Below are positions 43,890-57,844 of a stretch of 64,000 nt of DNA, piece after piece. The position numbers were made by a program, and so were the translations under genes. The DNA is from Glandiceps talaboti. Lineage: Eukaryota > Hemichordata > Enteropneusta > Spengelidae. The notes below the pieces were generated by a model. It saw nothing but the letters and a program-made list of their open reading frames with translations. It did not search any database and was not told the origin of the DNA. Position 1 is the first letter of the stretch. Each line of letters starts with the position of its first letter. Location: contig NC_135554.1 of assembly GCF_964340395.1 (NCBI RefSeq), positions 9,559,475-9,623,474 on the forward strand, in the 5' to 3' direction.

Positions 43890-46800
43890 CGACGACAATG
43901 ACAACAACAATTATGTTTTAGTTGGTTTCTACTTTGAAAACATTCAGGGTACATCTACATGTACACTCGCAGAACTATATTTCAATTATGATACACCTGT
44001 TGGAAAGAATGTACATCATTGGACTAGTTCACATATTTGTATCGATGCTAAGGACGGGTAGGATTAATTGTTAATAATGGATAGGATAAACTTCAAGCAT
44101 GCTGAGGGTCATTGCAAGTGGCTGTTATTCTCTCACCACCTCCCCCCACCCCACCCCCACCCCCATATTTCCGGTACTATATTAGTATTGCTGTCTTGGG
44201 AAAGTCCAACATCACTTTTACAGTTACTTTACAAATCCACAAATAAAGTATGTCAACTGACAGTATATTTTGTGTTTTTAAAACCTGACTCTTTTGCTAC
44301 AAATCATTTCATTACAGCTCCTTGATGCTGGGGAGGTGTACCTGTTGATGAAAAAGGAATATCGTATTTCCAGAAACATCAGAGCATCATGGTTCTTTGC
44401 ACATCTCAACAATGCCATCCACATTAAATCAGAAGATGATTTGGTAAGAACTGTGCTCTGTCACAAAAGAAATCTGTAAATTTTGTGTTTGATGTCTTGG
44501 CACACCAGACTGATTCCAGTCTTGTTCTATTGATGTGATAGTTAAAATCTTGTATTAAATACAGCGGGAATAACTGCTTTTTTTAAAGCAAGACAGAGGT
44601 TTTTTGCTGTAATTTCTTTAATTATTTTTTTTTTTACAGAGGAATTCCAAGGAAGAATTAGAAGTTCTTTCTGTGATTCCAAGAAATGTTAGAAAGGTGA
44701 CATCAGCTAAACCTTGTAAATATCGTCTGATACCTACATCACATGTCACCTTTCTAGCAAGATGTTACAGATTGGTATTTATACTAGATCTCAGTCCCTC
44801 CATGTTATGTGTTGTAAGTATTCTACTACTAGTACTACATGTGGTTATTGTCTAATATTTCACTTAGTTGTTAATAACACAACTCCTGGTTACATCGTTT
44901 ACTTGATTAACAGTAAACTGGAAAACTCATCCACTTTGCTGAAATAACAAAATTCTACTTCACAGTGTATGTGTCCCATTGTAATCCAAAGAAAGTCATA
45001 TACTAGAGACCGTATGTTTTCGTGAGCGGTGTCACTTTTATGAAACAGTGTACCACGTGAAATCCATTCATTATCTTCTCTTGCTAAATTCAAGAAGGAC
45101 ATCATGACACGTGACTCTAATTGCAAGAGCTTTCTAACTATTACATCAATCTACTATTATTGTTCCTGTTCAGTGTCATAGAACATTATATTGTTTTGGA
45201 TTTTGGCGCTATACAAATTCTTTGCCAGAGTGATTGAATTCGTCTGTAAATGGATAATGTATTTCATATTTAATGTAGTATTTCTATCAAAACAATATAC
45301 AGATTTATTCAGGGCATTGCATATGAGACTGGTAATCTCTTTGTGTATCTGTGGTTAGGTGTCACAAGAAACTGCCCCAACTTCTGATGGCAGATCTCTT
45401 CAAAATTTACCAAGTGAAGTAATCAGCAGTAGACTCTGTTGACTGTTGATATCATTTCATTGTAACAGAGGTACATGTAGTCTGAGAAATGGTTATCGAG
45501 AGAGCTCAGCCTCTCGGTTAAAGGTACCAAGGTCGGTACTAGAAGACCACTACACATAATTAGAATTATTGTGATCACCATGTCCACAAAATTAGAAAAT
45601 ACATCAATCAATCAATCAATCAATCAAATTTCTGTAGTACTGATCTCCAGACCAATGGTTTGTTCAGTAGCGCTGAATAGCTAAAGCACACCATAGGCTT
45701 TGGTGAACAAATAAGTCTTCAGTTTTGTTTTGAAAATTATCCAGGCTGGAGGCTTGGTGAATGTCAAATGGCAGAGAGTACTAGTATATGTTATCTCTAT
45801 ACTATTTTAGGATAGAAATGTATGATATGTGAGAATTATTGATATTATCACACTTTCACAAATGACTAAATTGTTGGAATATTTCTTTTTCACAGGATAT
45901 ATTGTCTGGTCAAGTAAGCTATGACGCTGTCTTTTCACATTTTAGAAACTGTCTGCTTGGTCTTATAAAGCCAGTAAGTATAAATTTGTAGCACAATTGG
46001 TCATAATTTTGGACTAGACCTCTTTCAGTAATCAGTTGTGCTTCAGTGCCATTGGTGGTTTTATTTCAATATGGTGATGAAGGTTGAATAACTGTTAATA
46101 AGCATTATGACAGCCGACAACTATAAAAAGAAAATGTTCAGATTACTATCTGTTTATATGTAAAACAATTGTGATAGGGTTTTTCTAAAACCATTTTAGA
46201 GTTCCACTATTGTGAATTCTTTCCAATTCTTATTCTGAAAACAGTATCAAGCTATGTTTATACATGATATGCAAATTTACCTCAGTCCTACAATGTATCA
46301 TTATTAGTCCCCGCCGGACGAAGTCCGGGACGGGGACTTATGGATTGGTTCCGTCTGTCCGTGTGTCCGTGTGTGCGTCCGTCCGTCCGTCTGCAGCCGT
46401 TTCTTGGAGATGCCTGGACCGATTTTTTTCAAACTTCGTACAGGGGCAACATACAATGGCATACATATGCACGTCAATTTGTTTCATGATACGATCCAAT
46501 ATGGCCGCCTAGCAGCCACTTTGTTTGCAAATTTTCCCTGTCTAAAGCCATAACTCAGACATGCTTGAACAGATCTCATTCAAAGTTGGCATTAGGACAG
46601 TGTTTTATGGCATATATGTGCATATTCATTGTTGTCATGATATGATCCAATATGGCCACCTGGCAGCCATTTTGTTTGTGAATTTTCATGTCCAAAGCCA
46701 TAACTCAGACATGCTTGAACAGATCTCATTCAAAGTTGGTATTAGGACAGTGTTCTATGACATACATGTGCATATCCATTTTCATTGTGATACGATCCAA

Positions 46801-47355
46801 TATGGCTGCCTGGCAGCCATTTTGTTTCCGAATTTTCCATGTCCAAAGCCATAACTCAGACATGCTTGAACAGATCCCATTCAAAGCTGGTATTAGGACA
46901 GTGTTCTATGACATACATGTGCATATTCATTGTTGTTGTGATACGATCCAATATGGCTGCCTGGCAGCCATTTTGTTTGCGATTTTTCTATGTCCAAAGC
47001 CATAACTCAGACATGCTTGAACAGATCTCATTCAAAGTTGGTATTAGGACAGTGTTCTATGACATACATGTGCATATCCATTTTCATCGTGATATGATCC
47101 CCCATACCCGACCAATCCTTTATTGTTGTAGGCATGTTCCATGTCCAACAAGCAGACACAACATATCTAAGTCTGTTCATTTTAGGTTCACAAGTGTTGT
47201 TGCGTGATCAGAGTAGTGATAATTCCTTAAAACCCAATCATAGCGGGGACTATGTCATTCTCAATGACTTGTTACCCATGGAAAATGCCACATAAGAAAC
47301 AATATCACACACTACATGTATATTCTGTAAATCTATCACAAATACTGTGTCTGTC

Positions 47356-47405
<50 letters not shown>

Positions 47406-47410
47406 GTGTT

Positions 47411-47453
<43 letters not shown>

Positions 47454-50400
47454 TCATCAATATCACATTTTGCCAAGAAAGGGATGCCATGATCAATGTC
47501 ATTTTACTGTACGATGTTTATAGTAGGGAAAAGTATTTTGTACATAGTATGGATTGTGACATCCACAGACATATTGTTGACAGTTTAGATATTATTATAA
47601 CATACTTAACTTTGTGTTGTTTCTGCTTAGTTTACAGTGCCTGGTAGTAGCTTAATACAAACACCTCAAATCTATGTAACGGTAGTTGCATATACACCAT
47701 TACTTAGTTCACATGCACGGCAGGTAAGTCATGTATTATATTGTATATTATACCATACAAGCTAAGTTGAACAAATATGTAATATATACTCTGGTTGTCA
47801 TGACAACGCGTGTCTATGCCACTTATTCTGCTGTGTTCGAAATATGAGTCGAAACATTCAAAACTGGCATTACTTTCCCCAATTATTTTTCTATATTATT
47901 GCTGCTGGAATAATTATGTTATTCTCCAATGTTTTTCTTCATTCAGTAGGAAAATACTCATGACCTAAGGGTTTTGCCACTACTCATCTATTGACTTGTA
48001 GTGACAAAGACCCCTTAGGTCACTCGTATTTTACTTGGCTGAACAAAGACAAATATTGGGGTAACACCTATATAATTGTATAGTTCTCATACAAAGTATG
48101 AAGATATCAATTTAGCTGAATCTTGATTTCAAGTACACTACAAACTAAATCAACCACCACTCCCTGTATTCTAGAACCGTTATGATACACATGTACACTT
48201 TCATGTCAGTTTTCAAATTATATGTGATAGATTATTGAAACAAGTGAGATGCTTTAAAGTTGATGCAGTGATTCATTCACAAGTCATGTGATGCCTGAGA
48301 CCCCCTATTACAAATATAAAGTGAAATGATCGTCCATCAAAAAACCAGGATGAAACCAAAGTGATAGGTTAAATAGGGGTGTAACTTACAATCTATGTGG
48401 GGTTTTTAAAATTATTTTTACAGGTATTAGTCCAGGGTTGTCTTATAACCAAGGACAATGTGGACAGTTTACTTAAAAGAGTACAAGCAGATTTAGACCA
48501 GTTTGAAAATTGTCTGTTTGAAGGTAAGTTATAATAAAATACTAATGTTTGTTTTTATATAGTCCTTTCCCACTCTGTGCTCAAAATGCTTTACAATTAT
48601 TACCCCTGGCATGGATCTATAGCGGCACAACGGCCCTTTATACTTCTTCAACTCCCTGGGAAGCATACAATCCATTACAGCCTTTATATTAAAGTACATA
48701 GGATTAAATCATTCACATTGCAACCTCTATCCTACCAGATCCCCAATTATACAGCTGGGTTGACTGAGGCACAGTCGTGGTTCAGTTCTATATATCTACA
48801 TGAAACAGTTCCAAAATCATTCCAGATGATGTCATGTTGTGAAAATTGAACCAAAATCACATCTGTCTCTACTATAAACTCTATAAACTTGAGGAGAACT
48901 GACTTGAGATATGATTGGAATCAGTTTACATTACTTGAACAGTGTCCCAGTTGCCATACACAAAATATTACATCAGTTTCCTTGGAAATAATAACATAAC
49001 ATGTTTATTTCTTTTGTTGTGAATGTATATAATTGTAAGGCATCCTCTCTGCTTCATTTCTTGTGAATCTAATTGTGACTAAAATATCTAATGTTTACTT
49101 TATTATTTATTCTTGTGTTATGAAAATAATCTATTTTATTCAGCATCCATGGAGAGTATAGGTATAAATCCACACCTAACAGAAGCTGATCAACTGACTG
49201 GTGGACTATTTGATGACATCATTGATAAAAGACCAAGAAGTCCAGCTAAAACTACTGCCATGGCAACCCCTGAAACTGGTTTAGTTGATATGTTGAGGTA
49301 TGGAATATTGGCTCTACAGCTACTACCTGAGAATACCAGTGCTGGTAAGTATCACTTGTATATGCTTTACTACATGCATAATGAGAGTGCTGTGAATAGA
49401 TTATCCAATGTAGATTTACCCTCTGTGTCACCATGGATACAGTTTGGATGTAGGGAGTTGTTTTTCTACTCTGAATCTTATAACTATCAAGTGTTATGAA
49501 ACAGTCAGTTACACAGGGAGGAACAACAAATCTTACAACATACAGCAGACTCTTTGCACAACAGCTTTTCAATGGAATGAGACTTGATTTATTAGGTGCC
49601 TTGTGCTATCAAGTTTGTAGGATACCCTCTTGTAACTCCTGGGTATTTTGTGTACCAACCACCCTTAACAAAAAAACATTATTTTATTACATATATGTCT
49701 TTTGTTTACCCAGTGATGACAGCAAAAAATTGACAATGTATACACATTGCTTGCAGGTATTATAGTGATTACTGACGGCATCACAGGACTTCCTGACATG
49801 GCTATAACGGATAACTTACTATCTGAGCTAAGAAAGAGCACTGTAGCGTGTTCATTTATTCAAGTTGGTCGTGGATATCATCCACATTGTAGTTTTGGTG
49901 CTGTACCACATTTAGAACTTATGCAAGCTGTTGCCACGGCTACGTTTGGTGCCTTCCTTGCCAAGTGTCCTAATCTGGTAAGTACATGCAAATACATAAG
50001 GTATTATTTAATGGATAAAGACTGGGTTACCCAATCAGGTATATAATATATAAGGGGTAGTGCACCCTCTAATGATAGCCAAATTTTGTTGTTGTAAGTC
50101 AAAAATGAGAAAAACTGGTATTTCTTGTGAGTCACCATATAGTAAGAGATACATTATAGGGGAATTGTTGTGCATCACTAGAAATTGTGTGCACCAGTGG
50201 CATGTCAAATTGGCTTAGCGGGCACACTGGTAAGTGGCGAGATCAATAGCTCAGTGTAGGATAAACAACTAATTTGAAATTATTTCAGTTAGGCCTCGTA
50301 AATATGTACAAAATAACAAGTCAAAAGTTAAACATATTCTAAAAGAGGTCTATACAACCTGTCTTTTTCTACTCATGCAGGAATGCCTTTTCTATCAATT

Positions 50401-53400
50401 TTGCTGTCTTTTCCACAGAATGAAACTGTATATTAGAGTGTGTCACAACATTGTATACATGTTGATATTTTATGCAATGAATAGTTATGTTTACAGTCAA
50501 AACTTTGCTGTGGAGTGAAAAGGAAATATCCTTTTGATCAAGTTTTTAATCCACTTACTCATGAGATCTTAAGACTTTTTTTTTTTACCAGTTTGACCTT
50601 TGTTCAATGTCTTTTCTCTCCCTCCCCATCCCATCCCATCTCATCCCATCCCATCCCAACGCAACCCATCCCATCCCATCCCATTTTCACCATTTTAACC
50701 AGTGTGTGTAATCTCTCCTCCGCCTCCTCTTCCCCCACCCATTCCATCATTTCAAAATTTACGACTTGCATTGTGTAATTGTGATTTGTTACAAGAAAAT
50801 TCTAGTTTTTGAACTTTATTCATTTCCATCCTTACAGGACCAGGATAACTCTGGTGAAATGAATGTATACCACAAAGCATTCTTCTCATGGAACTTCCAG
50901 AAAGGTTTGGATGGAGTCAAGATCGACTACATCAAAGGTATGGTGACTAAGAATATCAAATTTACTGCTTACACTGAAGTATCATTTCAGTATTACTGAC
51001 CCAAATTTATTTACACCTTCAATTCTTAAATCAGATTTATCCATTCTACAGGTTTATGTGTATGTATACCTGTACTTCAGAGTTGGTAGATTCATTAGGT
51101 TGTCTTTCTGTGAGAACTTACACAATCACTCCTCCATGTAGGTTAACACAAACAAATACAATACGTGATTTTTTTTAAGGGATGTGTATTATTTTTTGCA
51201 TGAATACTGTAAAAACTCATGCTTACCTTGTACAGAGTAAAAATGGAATGACAGATCCTGGTATTGTTAACAACTACATTTATGCTACAAAGTTTTCAGG
51301 GATACGTTTTATTTATTATGTAAATCCTGTAAATAGTTACTCTTACCTTGTACAGTGTAGGAATGGTAGAAATGGAGATATTGTACAATGCACCAGTGTA
51401 GGAATGCATGGTAGAGTAGAAATGGAGATCTTGTTGTGTAGTGGTTACCGCATTTTAAACAGATTGAGGTAAATTTCATTGTTACTGTTACTGTAGTATT
51501 ATGATAAAAACTACAGTTTTGGCTCTGTGTTTTATAGCACAAACAGTTAATAGCTAAAAAAAAACCTCTCAGAAAACAACAAGTGGTAGTCTTTGTACCA
51601 AAAACAATATGACATGGTTACTGTTAGATTGAATGCTGTAGAGTAGAACCATAGACAGTGTAAAATGATTTCAAGTGACATCCACTGATAAAAGGTGTCT
51701 GATTAAATCTGTTTAAAAAGTAGTAAGTATAGAAAATGTCTTAACCAAGGTTACTACATGTACAGTTATAATAACTGCACTTTCCATTCTCTTTACTGTC
51801 TTGTACACCTGTATAAACACATATGGAATGAATCTTCTCAATAAATGACCACCTCCACATTAAAAAAACAAACACTCAAATACACTTTTATATGTGGTAT
51901 ACTGGCTTTGTTTTCAAGTTGTGGTAAGAGGGACTTTATTCTTGCTGTGAAGAGGTTGTTATACTGTACATGATTTCCCCAGTAATCTTTCGCCTTCAAC
52001 TTGTACGTGTAAAACTATAATCATGTGTCGGGACCTCCTCAAGTTGGTCGGCAGCATTCATCGAAAATAGCCAACACAAAAAAACTGCAGCCCACTACAA
52101 AACATTCTATTGTTCTTAGACTAAGTACATAATATAGATATTAATTATCACACATGCCATTGAAAATACATGTAAGTTAACACGTCTGAGGAGAATGGCA
52201 CTTTGAAACAATGAGCGGGAAGATAGTCAAAGCTGGCTGAGTTCCTTCTGTAGACACCTGTGGTTATATATATGTGTGTGAAAGTCCTATAGAACACCCC
52301 TTTGTTTCTCTTCATTACTATGCATTTATTGTATATGTTATGCTAATTATATCATGAATATTATTTAGCTCATGAATATTAATATCATCCAGGAGTGCAG
52401 TTACAGTTGGAAGGTCCCTGGATGTGTGTAGACCCCCCTCCTTTGCATTTTTGTCCACTCTGAAACCTACACATACACAAATGTAGTCACATATCTAGCT
52501 GTTTTGTACTTGACCATTTATCAATATTTGTACATACGGTAATATACAGTCTTACAAAATATCAGGTAGAATTTTGAAGTGCAAAATTGTGGACTGTAGG
52601 AAATCGAGATTGGTCAGATATTATTGATGCCATATGAACTACACTGTAGTATCATGGAGGTATATACCGCCATGGTAGTATGTTATGACTTGTGAAGTTG
52701 TAGAGACTCATGCTCGCAAGCAAGGATATATTTTTCCACCGACTTAACCAAAGAATAACAAGGAAGTGTGCATTTTGGTTCACACAGCCGTTAAGAGTAC
52801 AGTGGTTTATGACAACCTAGTGTAGGCTTTATGTTCTAATTAAATGAGCCATGCCTAGTTTTTCTTCTATTCAATATCAAACTTACAGCGTCAGATTTGC
52901 TTTTAAGTGTATTACCAGTACAGTGTGTTATTGTCAGTGTTTTTAATTCAATCAACTTCATTATCATATGATATAATCTATTCAAGTGTTTCAATGTAAA
53001 AGTTGTAATTCACTCTGTGTGTGTTTGTGTGTGTGTGTCTGTGTGTGTGTCTGCGTGTGTGTCTGTATGTTTTATACTCTTGTCAACTCTCATGCATTTT
53101 CCACTGTTCTCTCACTGCATGGTGTTGTGTATTATTGGTGTCTGTCTGTCTCTCTGTGTGTTTTTTGCAACTGTGTGTCATTATTATCTTCTTTCCCACA
53201 TTGATAGTTTTTACTTCTACTATTTATTACCCCCTCAGAAAATTTGTGGTTACAATTCTGTGGTAAGTCATTAGTTACATATGCTAATCCAGCTAGCAAT
53301 GCATGCCCTGTTGTAACTTGTAAGTTTGCCAGCAACATGCCAACGCCATAACCAGCGCTTTTGCTCTAAAAACTGACTGCATTCCCTCAGCCTAACTTTT

Positions 53401-56400
53401 TAAGCATATACTGCATAATTCTGCACATGTGAAGCCGATATAAGATTTTGTTGAAGTGTGAGAAAACAGAATGGCCTCCATTGATGTTGGCATTTCAATG
53501 ACACCACCTATCCAATATAGCGCCCTCTAGCGATTCAGCTGTTTTGAACAGATGTCTGACCATTATTCTTCTTTTTTTCTGTTCATCCAAAAATTTTATC
53601 TGCAAAAATATCAAAGAAACACCTTTAAAAAGCTATTGCCATAAAGCCAATGAATACAAACATAGCCTTCCGAATGTTTTTTATTGACTGTACCTGTGGT
53701 AGCATTTCACCTCATGTCAAATAGTTCAAATAGAACAAGATAGACTTAATTCTCCCCTTGCCTATAGTAATGTATTCCATAGCGGCTTGGCGTGTGAAGT
53801 CATACTATCAACCAAGAAATCTAATGATTTTTATCATGTTATGGTAGTAAAATTATAACTTAAGTAACACGAAGAATGAACTAAGTTAGCAAATATTTTA
53901 TATACAGTTATGTTATGGTGGTCGAATTGTAACTTAGGTAACACAAAGTATGAACTAAGTTAGCAAATATTATATACAGTTATGTTATGGTGATAAAAGT
54001 TGTAAAATTGCAACTTAGGTAATGCAAATTATAAACTAAGTTATTACATATTACATACAGTCGTGTATATTAATTTATATCGTTTATGAAAAGCATACAT
54101 AATATTGACTCGACTAGAAATCACTCAACCAATAGTATACGCCAACATTAAAATATGACATTATAAAACTTGATGCAAATATGATGTGTATTTTCCTGAA
54201 GTTCTGAAGTTATAGGCCTGGCTTGATCATTCACCAATCAACTGTTCACTCTTCTACATCACTGCCTAGCTCTATCACTAGAGGGTGCTGTTCCTCACAA
54301 AGGTGTATTTTCATTCACAAAACAAAGGTTCCACTGTCTATATGGTTCCACATAATTGTATCCACTTCACATCATTTGCATAACATTTGCATAACCTTAA
54401 AGCCCTCTTTATCGCTCTTGCCTCTCTAGAGAAAAAAAACCTGGAATGTGTATCTCTCTAGTTGTCTTGACTCTTTAAAAAAGCATGATATAAACAGTTA
54501 TGTAACTTGTCTGTGTACTATGTTGTTATTATGTTCAGGGTATTTTTTTGTAACATAATTTTTCGCTCTTTATAATATATGTTATATGTGTATTAATATT
54601 AGTTAGATATGCCTACCGACCCCCTTTTTGTGGTTTCCCATATTTGTACAAAATTGAGAGATTGACGTACTGTCTCATACGATGTACAAAGTGATTGACA
54701 GAGACAATAAATGATCTCCTCTAATTAACAGTCACAATCAATATTATCTAATAATGTTCAGTTAAAGTGACCATAGGAATGAAAATTAGGAGTAATGAAT
54801 TATTAATTAGCAAAATTGGGAGTGCAAAAATAATGAGTAATTTTCATGGGATGAAAAATTAGCTATTTTGTCGCATCAGTGCAGTATGGTCTTATCGGCC
54901 TAAATACAATTGCATAGCAGATACGACCTTTCTGCACTGACGCCAAGATTTGTCTCTGAACTTTAATTGACAGAATAACTCTACTACCTTTTTTTCTACT
55001 TAGAAATACAATGTAACAGAACATATATCAAGTCCTTGTTTGTAACTCAATACATCGCAAAACATTGAAAAGTGTGTTACATGTTTGTTATTGTACTTAC
55101 AATAACAAACACACTGTAGAGCAATTTATTGACTCAAGCGTTACGAACACAGACTTATGTTCCTTTTCCTTGTATTTCCAAGTAGAACAATATAGTAAGG
55201 TTGTTTTATAAATTATAAATAAAAAATAAATACCTATTTTTCATCCGTACAGCCACTTTAATTGAGCCAAAAAATACCACTCATCATTTCAGCAGATTAG
55301 CTAATGAAATTGATGAAAAATAATGGAATAGTCAATAATAATAATCCAAATGTAACAGTCTTCTCAATTTAGCTAAAAGTGAAAATATTATAAGAAATAA
55401 TCCTAATATTAAAAATAAAATTATAATAAGTAATATGAAATGATATGAAACTGTTTAGCAGTACATTGGTTACATAATTAATAGAGAGGAGTAGATTAGT
55501 GGTTGATAGATGATGTACTACAAGTTACAACCCACGAAAAAACTCCAGTGAATTTGCTTTCTAGTGGTAACCAGGAATGGGACATTGTTTTATGCAAAGA
55601 CATACAATGTAATTTGTGTCTGTAACTTATCAAAGTATAAACATCACATGAGCCCAGATTCCATAACTATGTTTGTCGATAGATTGCTACATGTTAAAAC
55701 AATTGAGTCCGACTGTTACTATTATATTGCTACTTCCTTAGATATAAAAAAAAACCTGATATTAAAGGCAATGTGTAAACCTACATTAAAAAAAGTATAA
55801 CCTGTAGATCTCCAATGTCGATGATCAAAGCTACACTGTCTGTTGTTTTTGTAGCAGTTGTAAATTGTTGTTTTCACCTAATTTTTGTGTTGGCAGGAAG
55901 TCTTTCCTCCACTTATGTCATTCAAGCAAACGTACTGGTATTTTTTTCGTGGGTTGTAATTTTACTGTAAACTAAGACTCATCAAAGTGTAATCCATATG
56001 AATTTTATTGAGTACGTACATTTTATGCATGTGTGATGAGTTTGATTTGACATTGGTGAATTCTGTGACAAGACTTATGATATCTGTACAGCGTATTTAG
56101 TTTATTACCTATGGCATAGTAAGGGGTTTTACAATAGAAGTACAGACCTGTGTGTAATATTTAAAGCCACAATAGTTGTAACTGTAACTTAATTTGTGTG
56201 CTTGTTTTGTCATTGTATAAATTTATGTTATTGTATCCAAGGTTGGTATTATCATATAATGATCAAACTTAGACTCACTCACAGTCCTCGGGGCATCACA
56301 TTGCTAAAACAGCTGTTTTCTGTGTACCAATATCTACTGCATAATTTGTACTGTTGACCCTCATTGACTACATAGGGCTAATCATTTGTTGACATGTCAC

Positions 56401-57783
56401 TGCGATTGGGGAATCGCAATAAGGAGTCGCAGGAACTGTAGTCGATGAGGGCCCACAGTACAAGGATATTTTAGTACAATTATTCGGTAATATTGGTACA
56501 TAAAAAACAGCTAATAGTGATGCTCCCAAGGACTAGTGAGAGAGTCTAGATCAAATTCTATCAGCGTCCAACTGTTTGCAGTTTTTTGGACGAAAACGTG
56601 TTTACAATTTGTTGACAAGCGATTATATGATCTGAATCATTGCCTTGTACTGTTTACACATGGACATCACGTAGGGACATTCATATCCGGTAGATGGGTT
56701 GATCAGCTTAAACTCTTTCCAGTAAGAATCGGTGTATTTTTCAAAAGGCAAAAATTAACAAAAAATAATATTGATAACACATTACAGCTACTGGGGACCT
56801 TATATAAGAATTGTAATGGCGTTAATTGAAGTTGCATGCATAATGTTATGAAATGAAGTTTATTGCATGAAATGCATTTTATAATATGGCTTGTTCTGTA
56901 TTGGCTGAAAAATTTTCATGGAATTTGTGGCTGAGTGTGGTAGTGTTTATCGGAATTAGACTTTCTTCTACATGTATATGAAGGGTTACACAAATGAGTA
57001 CAGTGATAACGGAGATAGGTTTACCCTTTGGATGTGTATGCTAAATGTGCAGATTCATACACCTAAGCTCAAAAGTGTGTACATATTATTGACAGTACCA
57101 TGTGACTGTGTATTCTAGAATCCAGTAGCAGACTGCAGTTGTGATATGATTTAAAGATTACAATGTTTTCAACTGTCATTTTACCATAAATTTGGTTGCA
57201 ATCTTATAGAGAATTAGGGTAGATTGTTACCCATTAATATTGATCTAAGTGAAACACTATTAATGGTAAATTTGAACTTTATTTTTTACACTATGGTCAT
57301 CGGTAAACTGTGCGTAGTGGCGTCCATCACAGACAAGGAAGAAACAGATTAGCAACGGGTTTTGTTCCAAGGTGTTAATAGGGGGATTACAAGCTCTTCC
57401 TTTGTCTGTGGGTCCATGTAACCTCTGACCTCAAAACAGTGGTCTGAGATGTAACTTACAAATTGTAAGCAGAAGGAGAGACATTAGGGGTTCATTAGAA
57501 TTGACATTGATGTGTTGATTATTACCTGGTCAGCTGGCTTTCATGTGTCCATGTCTACATTTGAACACCAAAACTTTGCAGCCACAAAACGTAAGATGTA
57601 ACCACTCGCGGTGACCAACAGCTTGTTTGTTTCATTGTTAGGAATACAAAAAATAGTATAACATGAAATCTGCAGCATTACTCAGAACATGGATAAGTTG
57701 TGTCTTACTGCATGAGATTTGAATGTTTGTACAGCAAACACCACCTTCCTCCACTCTCACTGATATCCTATCATCACCATAGC

Positions 57784-57844
<61 letters not shown>

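Noticed and set aside
43454-43954. 166-residue poly-His/Ile frame and 61-residue poly-Ser/His frame on the minus strand
   Set aside because: Translation of GAT/GGT repeats in SZT2 intron 1.
46264-47207. 82-122-residue frames with repeated DRFFSNF / [17 protein letters not shown]-like segments
   Set aside because: They follow the 150-bp tandem units of an intronic element and shift between frames, so they are not conserved coding sequence.
56536-56829. 97-residue plus-strand frame in SZT2 intron 10
   Set aside because: No recognisable motif and no repeat or homology support; retained only as an unexplained frame.
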